Made by a program: the position numbers and the translations under genes | Assembly (NCBI RefSeq): GCF_024713945.1 | Contig: NC_134679.1 | Coordinates: 5,833,001-5,897,000 of the forward strand | Source: Dermatophagoides farinae | Lineage: Eukaryota > Arthropoda > Arachnida > Sarcoptiformes > Pyroglyphidae | Length of the DNA: 64,000 bases | Reading direction: 5' to 3' | Notes under the pieces: model-generated | Database searches by the model: none | The model's input: only the letters and a program-made list of their open reading frames with translations | Told to the model about the DNA's origin: nothing | Shown here: positions 13,066-23,346 of the stretch, piece after piece | Position numbering within the stretch: position 1 is the stretch's first letter | Layout: every line of letters starts with the position of its first letter

Positions 13066-15228
13066 CACACCTTTTTAATCCTTGAAAACATTTGGAACAT
13101 TCGTATACACTCAGAGAGAGAGAGAGAAAGACAAAATTGAGGACCCAATTGTTTTTTGTTTTTTTTTTGAGAACAAAAACAAAAAAAAATCATTTGGATT
13201 GAAATTAATTAAGTTGTAATTAATGTAACGAGCAAGAGACACACACATGTGTACTTTTATTCGATTGATTCAATTTGATTGGATTTCATTGACGACAAGA
13301 TATCGTTTGATTTTATTATCGTTAAACGTTGAAAAATTGATAATTGCAAAACGTTTTGTGTCTTTGTGTGTGTGTGTGTGTTCAGTGACATTGATATCTT
13401 TGGATGATGTGAATACACGATGCAATTGTGTTGTCGATTGTGGAAATTAATTTTCCAATCATGATTTCATTTCTGGCTCATTTGTTTGAATCAAATTGAA
13501 AATAGGAAATTTCGTCGTTTTTTTTCCGAGAGTACAAAGTTCCACAATTTTCACCAGTGTGTGTGTGTGTGTGTCTTGTTTGTCAATTAATCATTGTTCC
13601 GAACTGGTAATTTTTTTTTTTTTTTTTTTTTTGCTGTTATTATTCATAACGAAATAGAGAAGAAGAAATGAAAATTCTGAAGATTTTGATCAAACATTTT
13701 TTTCTGGTTGCTTTGCGGTGTATGTGCTGTTGCTGCTGCTCATATTATTTACTTTTCTTGGCCATTCCAAAGGTTCAATTCGTTTTTGTTTTGTTTGCTT
13801 GGATTGGATGGTAATAATAATAATAATAGGAAAAACGACGAAGAAAAAAAAACAGTAAATCTCTTTAAATAGGGTCAATCAATTGACCACTAAGACACAC
13901 ACATACACACACAGTTTTCTTTCTGTGCAAATATGTCAAATGTGTCACACGAACAAATGGTTTCTCAAATTCATGGCCATTTAAAAGAGAACCATTAGCT
14001 ACAAAAATGACCAAATATAAAATTTCTATACCAACCAAGAAATAAAAAGGTTAATTAATAAATATAACACCTTGGTAAACAGTGCGATTGTGCGTTTGAT
14101 TTGATTATGACTTTGCCATGGATAGATTTTTCGCCACAAAATTAGTGTTATTGTTTGATTCCAAAATTGAAATTATGATCAGATTTTTTTTTTTTTTTGC
14201 TAGCACTTTAACAACAAAAAAAATTTTTTTTTTATGATTGAATTTACGCGGTCATACACACACAGCACAGCAGAGCATAGCACAGCACAAAGACAATTCA
14301 AACACAGGTGTGAAGTATATTGTTATGTAGATAGGTAGGTATCGCCTCCTGCTGTGGATGATTGCTTTAAAATGGAAAATAAAATAAGAAATCTAAATCG
14401 GTAATCATAATCTATATTTTTTTTTATGCGCAAAAATAAAAATAAAATTTGAATACATAGCGAGCGCCCCCACTACTTGAATGATTCTGACAGTTTTTTT
14501 TATTTTTTTACTCTGATCTAATTCAAATGAACTACACCCTTTTTTTGGTTATTTATTTATTTTATTAGAAAAAAAATTTTCCTGGTCAAACAATGAACTA
14601 CACCATGTATCATTCGATCGATCGATCGATCGTTGATCATGACAATATATGGATGTAATGAATCCATTTTTATTTTGAATACAAGAAAATAAAACAAATA
14701 GATTTCCATCCAGATCATCATCATCATCATTGGTGGTGGTGGTGGTGATGGTTCATTGTTCAAATTTTTCTCGATTTTCACGCAGATATTCACAGTAAGG
14801 TTTGCTGTTTTTTAATTAAAAATTAAAGTTTCAATCAAAATCTTTCTCTCTCTCTCTGTGTGTGTGTGTGCACGATATATATTACAAATTAACCAAGCTA
14901 ATCCTTTTATTCATTCATAAAAGAGATGAAAATTTTGAAAATTACAAAGAAAAACGAAAATTAATTTTCTCATATCTCAATGAAAATTACATCTTTATGG
15001 ATGATTGAATTTTTTTTTCTAATTTTAATGATAATAATAATAATTCACATACACAGATTGCCGTCGTGAAAACTGATTTGATCCTGAACCAAGATTAGAT
15101 ATAAAGATTTCCATATATTTTTCTTCGAAAAATTAGCTAGATTGTTGCTGATTTTTTTTTCTTTATTAAAAAAATTCATTTTTCGAAGATTGAAAGGTGG
15201 TCATCGCCAAACAATTTAAAATTGGTTT

Positions 15229-15230
<2 letters not shown>
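12154..15230. other. Non-coding stretch with weak coding-like islands
   Basis: A + frame open at 12395-12556 (53 codons) reads KKISSNQPPTNNGCFDELYV and onward, but has no ATG before 12533 and no clear acceptor. A 67-codon + ORF at 13247-13450 has mixed composition but is interrupted by a (GT)n-derived Cys/Val run. Repeats are (CAT)n at about 12589-12611, (TG)15 at 13033-13062, a T run at about 13611-13632, CACAG repeats near 14264-14289 and (CGAT)n at 14614-14633. The interval 13900-14120 is fairly free of repeats but I recognise nothing in it. Confidence 0.7.

Positions 15231-15281
<51 letters not shown>
15231..15281. repeat. (AC)25 dinucleotide array
   Basis: A pure 51-bp AC/CA array, the longest CA-oriented array on the + strand of this window. 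Confidence 0.95.
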
Positions 15282-15283
<2 letters not shown>

Positions 15284-16485
15284 GAAGAAATGATTTTTGT
15301 CGTTGTTAATAATTAAACATTTTTTTCCATTTTTTTTGGATGACCACATTTAATTGGAACCAATTGACCGATTCTCGATGGATAATGTATGATTATGATT
15401 ATGATTTTTCAATTGCTTTTACCCACTGCATTGGCTCCGCCAACAAAAAAAAAGAACATTAGTAATAGTCCAAATCGGTCAACCATGTTGATGATTTTCA
15501 AAAAGAAAAAAAAATAAAATATGAAAAACCGGGCACAATTTTTTTTATGGTACCAACAGGTACTTGATGACCATCAAAATCATCAGGCATAATTCCAGAA
15601 AATGTCCGGTAATGAAATGAATTAAAAAAGAAAAAAATTCGTATATCTACCATGCAATCAAGAAACGGAAAAAAAATAAAGTGCCTGTGTAATTAAACAT
15701 AGAAATGAAAATCTTACTGTATTATTTTTTTTTGACAATGACCGTAAACTTTACGTTTTGTTATCTATAGACGAAAAAAAAAATCCGAATCGCCATTACC
15801 CACCATGATGATGATGATGATGATGATGGGCCATTTCAATGGTTTATAATTACAATTCATTATTTGTATCTTGTTGTTGTTGTTGTTGTTCACGAATTTT
15901 TTTTTGTTTTTGTTTCTTCATTAGGTCATTTTATTTCTGTTGTTGTTGTTGTTGTTGTTGTTGCTTTTTTTTATTTTTATTGTAATTGTTTTAAATGTGA
16001 TTATTAACACTATACTTACCAACCATACTATGCTATGGCCACTCTTTTTTCTATTTAATGTTTTTTTTACTGAAAAAAAAAATTGATGATGATGAAGGTC
16101 TTTTTTGTCGTCGCTATCGTAGTCGTCGTCGTATTCGACATTTATTTCATTGACATGTCAATAGTACATAGACACATCATCATCATCATCAACATGATGA
16201 TAATTGTAAAACATCAAAATTAGACATTTGAAGACATTCTGTCTTTTCTCTGGTTCTCTTTAATTATTATTCTTTTTTGGCTACTAATCAATTCAATGTT
16301 TTTGTTGTTGTTGAATACAATTTCTTCGTTTTTTTTTCAATTGTAATATCATGATAGATGTAGAGAGAAAAAGAGAGAGAAATAATACTTTTGAACATGT
16401 ATATAATAATATTAATTGTTTTTTTTTTCCTTTTTGTTCTTTGTTCGTTCGTGTATATTTGAAATTGAAAATAATTATCATTTTC

Positions 16486-16521
<36 letters not shown>

Positions 16522-16900
16522 TGGTTACATTGGTTCTCTGGATTTTTTTTTTTTTTTTTTTTGACTGTCATTTCATTGTTAAGGTTTGATTTTTTTGGTT
16601 TGATTTTTTTTCTGGTTGTTGTTTTTGTCTTTGCAATGATGATGATGATCATTATTTTAATGATGATGACCATGGTTGTCGATGTTGTTGTCATCGTGAT
16701 CATCATCATCGTCATTGTGTTTTTTTTTGTCTTTTTGTTTTTCTCTTTATCGTTTGATTGTTGAATGTTTTTAATTAGTAAAGTGAAGTTAAAATAAATT
16801 TCATTATGAAAATGATGAAATATTCCATTTCAATGTCAAAATTTTTTTTTTCGTTTTCGCTTTGTGTGAAAAAACTTTTCATTCGATTTCACATAGTGTC

Positions 16901-16942
<42 letters not shown>

Positions 16943-18373
16943 GACGGATTAGCTGATGCGTTGGATTCATATGGTCAGGTGTGTGTGCATAAATGATGTG
17001 TTGCTGTAATTTAAAATAATTAATTTATACTGGGGCCTGAACGGTTGTGAATTTAAAATTTCGTTGAAAATAAATTGTTCACCTCTCTCTCGCTCTGTGT
17101 GTGTGTGTGGAATTTTTTTTTCAAAAATTTTTTTATTTATTGAATTTCATTGAATTGGTAAATCAATTTATTCATACGGACAAATTTTTCATTTTTTAAT
17201 TTTTTTTTTGTTTTGTTTGGTCATAATTCACTTATTACACATACATACATCATAAAGAAACATTTAACATTTATCGTATATGACACATTGGTTTTTTTTT
17301 GAAAAAATGCCACCTACACGCATACATCTAGATATTTTTATCTATTTCAAAGGTGTGTGTGTGTGTGTGTATGCATGTATGTCTGTATATTTAATTAATT
17401 GTTGTTTGATGAGCAATTTTTTCCTTTTTTTTCTTCTTCATATATGCCTCCGTGTTGTGTTTGACTAATAATAATAATAATAATCATAAGAACATGAATC
17501 ATTTCAATGGAAAGAAATGTCCATCCAGTGAAAAAACCAATTTGAATTTTGTCTGTGTGTGAGGGGGAAGAAAATGATGAGCTCTAGTTTAGTTAGAATT
17601 TTGTTCTGTTCCGTTCTATATGAATGATGATGATGATGAAGATGATAATGTAGATCTTAAAGATGCGTTATATATGCCAATCCTTAAGTCAATCACACAC
17701 ACACACACAGTTTGTCTATTTGTGGATTTTATCATTCGGATGATTAATATTCCATTGAATGGTCGTTGTTGTTGTTGTTGTTGTTGTCGTCGTTGTCTAA
17801 TTTCGATAAATTTATCATTATTGAACCAGTAGATTTTCAATGAATGAATTTTTTTTCTGGTTGAAAAAAAAATTTACGACCAATAGACTGATTTATAGCC
17901 AACACAAAAAAATGATGTTTATATCATCGGCCATCATTTTAAATTGATGTGATCAATAATTAGCGATAAAAAATGAATGAAATCACATTTGAAACACATA
18001 CGCACACACATACACACACACCTTAGCTTGAATTCATTGCTAATTAGCACTGTTTTTTTCTGTTCTCTCTGTTCATTTGCAATTATCAAACTGAATTTCA
18101 AAGACAAAAAAAAAATGAATCAAAAACTTGTTTCGTTGTCGTTGTTAATTAGGTTTTTTTTTCATTGGTGAAATCATTTCCAGTAGTGTGAAATGAGTAA
18201 AAAAAAAAAAAGACAGCACAGAGTAAAAAAAACCAATTTATTTCCATCATGCAATTATAATTCAACGTGAACGAAAAAAAAAAACAAGAAACTCAATAAT
18301 AATAATACTAATCATCATCATCATTGGCCAGATAATATTAACATTTTTATTATTATTATCCATCAATTTTATT
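15282..18373. other. Non-coding microsatellite-rich stretch
   Basis: Contains ATG repeats near 15805-15829, (GTT)n at 15872-15889 and 15938-15963, CGT repeats near 16110, a GGT run at about 16500-16525, a T run near 16543-16562, (TG)n at 16903-16937 and (GTT)n near 17767-17786. A minus-strand frame near 15541-15605 reads RTFSGIMPDDFDGHQVPVG; it is short, lacks an acceptor and is treated as chance. Sequence up to 18373 is ordinary AT-rich flank of the transposable element. Confidence 0.75.
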
Positions 18374-18770
18374 CAGTCAAAGGGTACCGGGTGGTTTTCG
18401 GTCAAAATCTGCCCCCAAGTTTTTATTTTTTTAAAATGTTAGTTATGTCCATTGATGATTCTCGAGATGGTTTTTAGTTCATTCGGTCCACCCACTTCCG
18501 GTAAAATCGCAAAAAACAACGCGAATTCTCTAGATCTCACTAACTATGAGGTGGTGTAAGTCAATTTTTTCTCACGATAAAACTGATTTAATCAACATTT
18601 TATTCTGAAAATATCAAAAAAAAATATTTGGTGGAACATGTTCAAAAATCCGGAAGTTCATTTTTTCACCATGTAAGTCTATGGAGTTCATCATGTGATA
18701 TCCACAACGTAAGTGTTTATGATGTTCACCACGTAAGTCTATGGTGTTCATTATGTAAGTCTATGATATT
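18374..18770 (+). repeat. Left terminal inverted repeat
   Basis: Its outer end reads CAGTCAAAGGGTACCGGGTG and is followed by a C-rich GCCCCC motif, a poly-T/A block, and the 56-bp segment shared exactly with the right arm (18532-18587). It then carries TTTGGTGGAACATGTTCAAA and the GTAAGT-type subterminal repeats. It is longer than the right arm because of at least two insertions, at about 18450-18475 and 18588-18615. Confidence 0.88.
18671..18768 (+). repeat. Subterminal GTAAGTCTATG repeats (left arm)
   Basis: GTAAGT occurs at 18674, 18710, 18733 and 18755; three copies extend to GTAAGTCTATGR and two further to GTTCA. Spacing is about 36, 23 and 22 bp. Inverted copies (ACTTAC) lie at 19492 and 19504 in the right arm. 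Short subterminal repeats of this kind are known transposase-binding sites in several DNA transposon families; that role here is inference. Confidence 0.7.
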
Positions 18771-18779
18771 AGTCTACAA

Positions 18780-19365
18780 TAATGTTAATCGTATTCTGTG
18801 CATAAGATTACAACATTATGCAAACCATTTGCTGTTTGCACCACTGATGATTTCACTCTTGATTGATGTTGACATTGTTGTGTGGCGGAGCATTGGTGAT
18901 GTTAGACCGGATGCAGATTACAGATTGAAACAGGTGGCAGGCATTGATTTCTTTGGGCATTAGTTGAAGTTATGATATTCTCCGCAGTGGAAACACATCT
19001 GATCTGGTACATGGCAGTAGCCGATTTTATGATTGTAACCATAACATTTATAGCATTGCATCATCAGCGTCATATCCTTGATGTGTGTAGTCTGGCAATC
19101 GATGATGATCTTGTTGCGCAAAATAAAAACAATTTATTTCCATGGTTGCCAAATCATACTTAGTAACTGTTCTTTTTTCGATGCGGCCATCAGCTCCTTT
19201 GATCATCATCATTGGGTACAGAATTCGAGGTGGCTCATGGACATGATCAGGTGAATCATTCGTTCCAGGGCTATTTAACGCCAAACTTAATGATGCCTAA
19301 ATATTGAAAGTTCTTCTCCAAGAAACTAATGGCTTATCCACTATTTTGCAACCTGGTGATATTTT
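18780..19365 (-). pseudogene. Non-LTR retrotransposon ORF1 (gag-like) relic with three CCHC zinc knuckles
   Basis: Read on the minus strand, 19053-19055 down to 18890-18892 encodes three zinc knuckles. The first is CYKCYGYNHKIGYC (C-x2-C-x4-H-x4-C). After a 6-residue linker the second is CFHCGEYHNFN, a stop, then C (C-x2-C-x3-H-x4-C). After an 8-residue linker the third is C-x2-C-x2-H-x6-C, reached through a net 2-nt loss and containing a stop. This matches the knuckle types and linker lengths typical of I/Jockey-group ORF1 proteins, which bind the element RNA. Upstream, the same frame gives KIIIDCQTTHIKDMTLMMQ. Another frame, open at 19048-19284, gives RILYPMMMIKGADGRIEKRT, so a frameshift lies near 19130. 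Further upstream, FLEKNFQYLGIIKFGVK at about 19270-19320 may continue it. Stops and frameshifts make it a pseudogene. No reverse transcriptase or endonuclease was found nearby. A cellular CCHC protein is less likely given the spacing. Confidence 0.72.
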
Positions 19366-19486
19366 TTATTGGATCTTGGATTCAGAGATTTTGTGCGATT
19401 GATTCTTATCATACACATTTTAATACATGAACAATAAAATCCTTCAACATGTATCAGATCAGACTAAATTGCCATTGCAATATTAT

Positions 19487-19759
19487 CATAGACTTACATT
19501 TAGACTTACGTTATTGTTATGAACTCCATCAACATGGTGAAAAAATTCGGATTTTTGAACATGTTCCACCAAATATTTTTATCAGTTTTATCGTGAGAAA
19601 AAATTGACTTACACCACCTCATAGTTAGTGAGATCTGGAGAATTCGCGTTGTGCGATTTTACCAAGTGGGTGGACCAAATGATCAACATGACTAATATTT
19701 TAAAAAAATAAAATTTTTGGGGGCAGATTTCACCGAAAACCACCCGGTACCCTTTACTG
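19487..19759 (-). repeat. Right terminal inverted repeat
   Basis: The reverse complement of the left arm, ending CCACCCGGTACCCTTTACTG. It includes the 56-bp identical block at 19581-19636, the AACATGTTCCACC motif at 19558-19570 and two ACTTAC subterminal motifs at 19492 and 19504. It lacks one C found after CAGT in the left end and is about 120 bp shorter overall. Confidence 0.88.
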
Positions 19760-22700
19760 TGTGTTTGTGTGTGTTTTTTTCTTTTTTGTGTTGTTTTTTT
19801 TGTCATACCCCCATGTTATTTTTCGGAAACAAGAAAATTTTTTCCCACCACTACTTTTACTTGGTTATAATATTATTATGTCATCAATGGTGGATCTAGA
19901 AATAAAACAAAACCAAAAAAAAAAAAAAAAAAAATATCATCCAGGTTGTCACACACACACACACACACTTAGAGTAAAGTGAAATTCGTTGTTCGTTTGT
20001 TGTTGCTGTGTTTAAACTAAATACGAATGCCAAAATGAAAATGACATTCTGATTAAAAACTTTGTCTACCAATTGATTGTAACAACTGCAACTGCTGCAA
20101 CTTTATATATATAGTTTTAATTGCTTTCACTTTAAATTTAAATTTCCTAATTGGTTCCATACAGGTTTCTGGTTTCAGTGTTTTTTTTTTTTTTTTTGTT
20201 GTTTGTTGCCCATTGTTCATTCATTCATTCATTCATTTCTATTGGCAATGCAATTGGAGAAATGTCAAAACTTTAATGTTTTCATTTCAAATTTTCTACC
20301 ACTTTTTATTTGGTGTAGATATATCCAATTCTTGTTGTTTGTTGAAGCGACTGACTGGAATTCTCCTTTAATTGTTCCAGAATTATTTTTTTTTTTTTAT
20401 ATTTCAGGATCTGAAATTTAAATTAACTCACTACTACTACTGATGTTATTGCATTTTTTTTTTTTTTTTTTTTGGTTTCCAATTAATTCGTTTGACATCC
20501 ACATGATCATGATCACATTTTTTTATTATATAGCTTTTCCATTACTTTTTTTTCTGGGTTTAGTTTGTATCGTCATTCTTATTCTTTTAAATTCGGCGTT
20601 TTTTGTTTTGTTTTGTTTTTGCTGGTTCTTTGTGTATGGATTCTTAATTAGACACACACACACACACACACACAATGTATGTACGTCAATAAAAAGTAAT
20701 GATGTTGCTACGACATCTACTGCTGTATTTGGTGCTGCCATTAATTATTCAATTCAAATTGGTGCTGGTGGTGGTGGTGGTGGGTTCCACATGGAACTAT
20801 CCAATTTTATCCAAATTTCAGAGGTAGTTTCCGACTCTGGCATTGACAATCGATGCAAATGTTTCACATTATAATATATATAGCAAAATGAAAAACAAAA
20901 TGAAAACGAAGCCAAAAAAAAAAAAAAACAGAGTCGGCGCATTATATTAATTCATGCCATTTCTAATTAAAATATTTTAATTAGTATACCCTGCAACTAA
21001 CTAAACTAAAACTAGCCGATGACATATTCTGTTCCACCCATTACATATGTACACCATATACACACACACACACGTTTATATATACCACAAATGTATTCTA
21101 CAGATTCTGCAAGTTTCATTCTATTGGTGCCATGAATATCCAAGGATTCTATTTGTGTCTGTGTGTTTGTGTGTTGTGTATATTAATTAGTATCCCGCCT
21201 CATCAATGATCCACATTAGATTCGATAACAACAACAACAACAACAAGAAAAGGAATACAACAGCCAATATAGTATCCATAGACTACTGGAATGGGTTCAC
21301 CCTTTTTTTGTTCATCATTATGTTTGTTTTTTTCTTCTTTTAAAATTAATCCTGAATCAAGAAAAAAAATTTTCGGAAATTTTTTCTTTGAGTTTTTATT
21401 TTTGGATTTGTCAATTTTAACCATTCCAAATATAAGCTTTTTTTTCTTGGTTTGCTGCTTCAATCATATTAATGGTGGTGGTATTATCGGATTGTTAATT
21501 TTATTTTTCACTTTGCTTTGTTTTTGTTGTTGTTGTTGTTGTTACTGCTAAGATTAATTAAATTCGTATAGCAATTAGGTGTTAAAGTTTTTTTTCCTTC
21601 TTTGAAATTCTTTTTCTCTCTCTCTCTCTTTTTCTGGTTTTTGAGCACAATGTTTTTTTTTCTGTGTCCACCATTCGATGAAATGAATCAATGAAAATGT
21701 TCAACAAAACTTGCACCAAGGTGGTTGATGATGATGATGATGATGGTGGCAAGGTGGATGATAAGATGAACAGGGATGCAAATCTCATTAATTATCATAA
21801 AAAAAAAATTATTGGCGACATAGTGCGAGAATTTTTCTCTTTTTCTTCGCTTCGCTTTGCTTTGATCATTACTATTATTATTATTATTTTGATCATTGAA
21901 ATGTGCGGTAAAAGTTGAAACAAACAGAGGATTTTTTTCGATCGATTTGATTGTTGTTTTTTTTTCATTTTCTTCATTTTTATTCAAATTCTAAATGAAT
22001 CAGACAATTTAATGGTAATTTTTATGATCATTTTTTTTCTCAATTTTATTTCATTTCATTTCATTTCATTTTTGAACAAATCCTTGATAATAATAATAAT
22101 AAAATGGCTTAACGTTGGTGGCGATACCCACCATGTTTTTGAACCAAAGTAAAAAAAAATGCCGAAATGCTCACCATTCAATGGTGATAGAAGCAGCTAG
22201 AAAGACTGGAAAAAAATTGCAAATCCAAAAAAAAACAATAACAAAACCAGCCAGATTGATGAACATTATAATTTTTCATCATTTCACTATTTTGTTTGTT
22301 TGAATCGTTTATCTTTTTTTTTTTTTTTTTTTTTTGATTGATTTTCAATTTAGTCTTGTTTTCTGATTATAATCATTATATAATCATTGAATGGAAATTT
22401 TATTTCTTTCTGAGTTTGTTTGTAGAAATTAACATTGAACAAATGGCACCCAAAATGAATGAATGACGCCCAATGATAATAATATGGACAACAACAACGA
22501 AAAAAAAAATCCAACCAATTATATAACAATCGATTGACCATCAATTGACATTGATGATTTTCATTTTCTGGTCAATAATTATCATTATGTGGCCAGACAA
22601 AAACAAAAACAATTACAATTAATATTCTACAGGTAGAAAAAAAACATCATTCTCATTGATTCTTTTTTCAACGAAAAAAAAACACGATTTCACATCACTA

Positions 22701-23335
22701 CATTCCACGTAATAATAATTTGAAAGAATCCTGTTCATGTGAAGAAATCAACCAATCAATTGATCACTGTGTGTGTATGTTCATTAAATTTATTCAAATT
22801 AAATTAAATAATGACATTTAATTATATACCTTTTTCATATATAACGATAAATTGGCTTTAATTATACCATAGACAGACAGACAATATCTGCTATCTAGCC
22901 AATCTTGATCGATTGATTATCATCTTTTTTTTTGAGTGATGTGGATTAGACGTGATTTTAGCGTTTTTTTCATTTCATTTCATTTCATTTTTTTCCGTGT
23001 ATTGATCATTGTAATAACAATAATAATTGTGTGTGTGATGGGAGTAATCAACGTTTTGATTTGTTTTGTTGTTGTTGTTGTTTTTTTTTTTCACCAGCAC
23101 AACAACAACAAAAAAAATGTTCAAACATGAAAAAATTACAAGTGGATGATGATGATAATTAAAAATAATTACTAATTACAGGTTTTTTATCATACATTTT
23201 CTAACATATGATCATGATGATGCTGCTTGTAATAATAAGTAGTAAAGAGATGCCAAATTAAATATCTAATGTTTGTTTGTTGATTATAATTATCATTATC
23301 CGCGATAATTTGCCATCATAATCTATTGATTACAG
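19760..23335. other. Non-coding stretch with ambiguous open frames
   Basis: Contains an A run at 19915-19934, (CA)n near 19948-19968 and 20650-20673, a T run near 20454-20473, (GGT)n near 20766-20782, (AAC)n near 21228-21246, (GTT)n near 21525-21543, T runs near 22315-22335 and (TTTCA)n near 22043-22070. At 20203-20421 the + strand is open for 72 codons, but the minus strand over 20270-20400 is open as well; both have mixed composition, so neither strand can be chosen. The same holds at 20700-20940. No gene is supported. Confidence 0.7.
20963..20984. repeat. 22-bp perfect AT-rich palindrome
   Basis: CTAATTAAAAT followed directly by its reverse complement, with no loop. It contains two inverted TAATTA cores, the classical homeodomain-type binding core. 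In DNA this AT-rich the occurrence may be chance. Confidence 0.6.
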
Positions 23336-23346
23336 CCCCCCCCCCC
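23336..23346. repeat. Poly-C11 tract
   Basis: Eleven C followed by seven A. It is the longest C or G homopolymer in the window and conspicuous against the AT-rich background. A sequencing artefact is possible at such a tract. Confidence 0.9.

Larger units (their letters stand above)
18374..19759. mobile_element. Composite element with long terminal inverted repeats and a retrotransposon-ORF1 core
   Basis: An element of about 1.39 kb bounded by inverted repeats that begin CAGT(C)AAAGGGTACCGGGTGG at the left and the reverse complement at the right. The arms extend some 270-395 bp. They include a 56-bp block identical between 18532-18587 and 19581-19636, with indels elsewhere (about 24 nt and 28 nt extra in the left arm). 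The base composition is more balanced than the flanks and lacks microsatellites. No target-site duplication is obvious: TT lies outside the left CAGT and TG outside the right ACTG, so a decayed TA duplication (Tc1/mariner-like) is possible but unsupported. No transposase is present, so it is non-autonomous. The core carries a retrotransposon ORF1 relic on the minus strand. Alternatives are a foldback element, or two inverted copies of a repeat flanking a retrotransposon fragment. Confidence 0.88.

Noticed and set aside
13900-14120. Repeat-poor interval that might hide an RNA gene
   Set aside because: No recognisable tRNA, snRNA or conserved microRNA sequence and no strong stem; nothing to support a call.
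15541-15605. Minus-strand peptide-like frame RTFSGIMPDDFDGHQVPVG
   Set aside because: Too short, no acceptor upstream, flanks are poly-A/T; a GT donor alone is not enough.
16293-16715. Minus-strand ORF of 140 codons
   Set aside because: Met/Thr/Ile/His runs from CAT repeats and a poly-Lys from poly-T; a repeat artefact.
18628-19163. + ORFs of 111 and 63 codons inside the mobile element
   Set aside because: They are antisense shadows of the minus-strand zinc-knuckle relic and the subterminal repeats.
18368-19765. Target-site duplication around the element
   Set aside because: Flanks TT and TG outside CAGT/ACTG do not match, and no longer direct repeat was found with other boundary choices.
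20443-20874. + ORF of 143 codons, the longest in the window
   Set aside because: The N-terminal two thirds is poly-T derived and then a His/Thr repeat. The C-terminal part is mixed, but the opposite strand is open too, so no strand can be supported.
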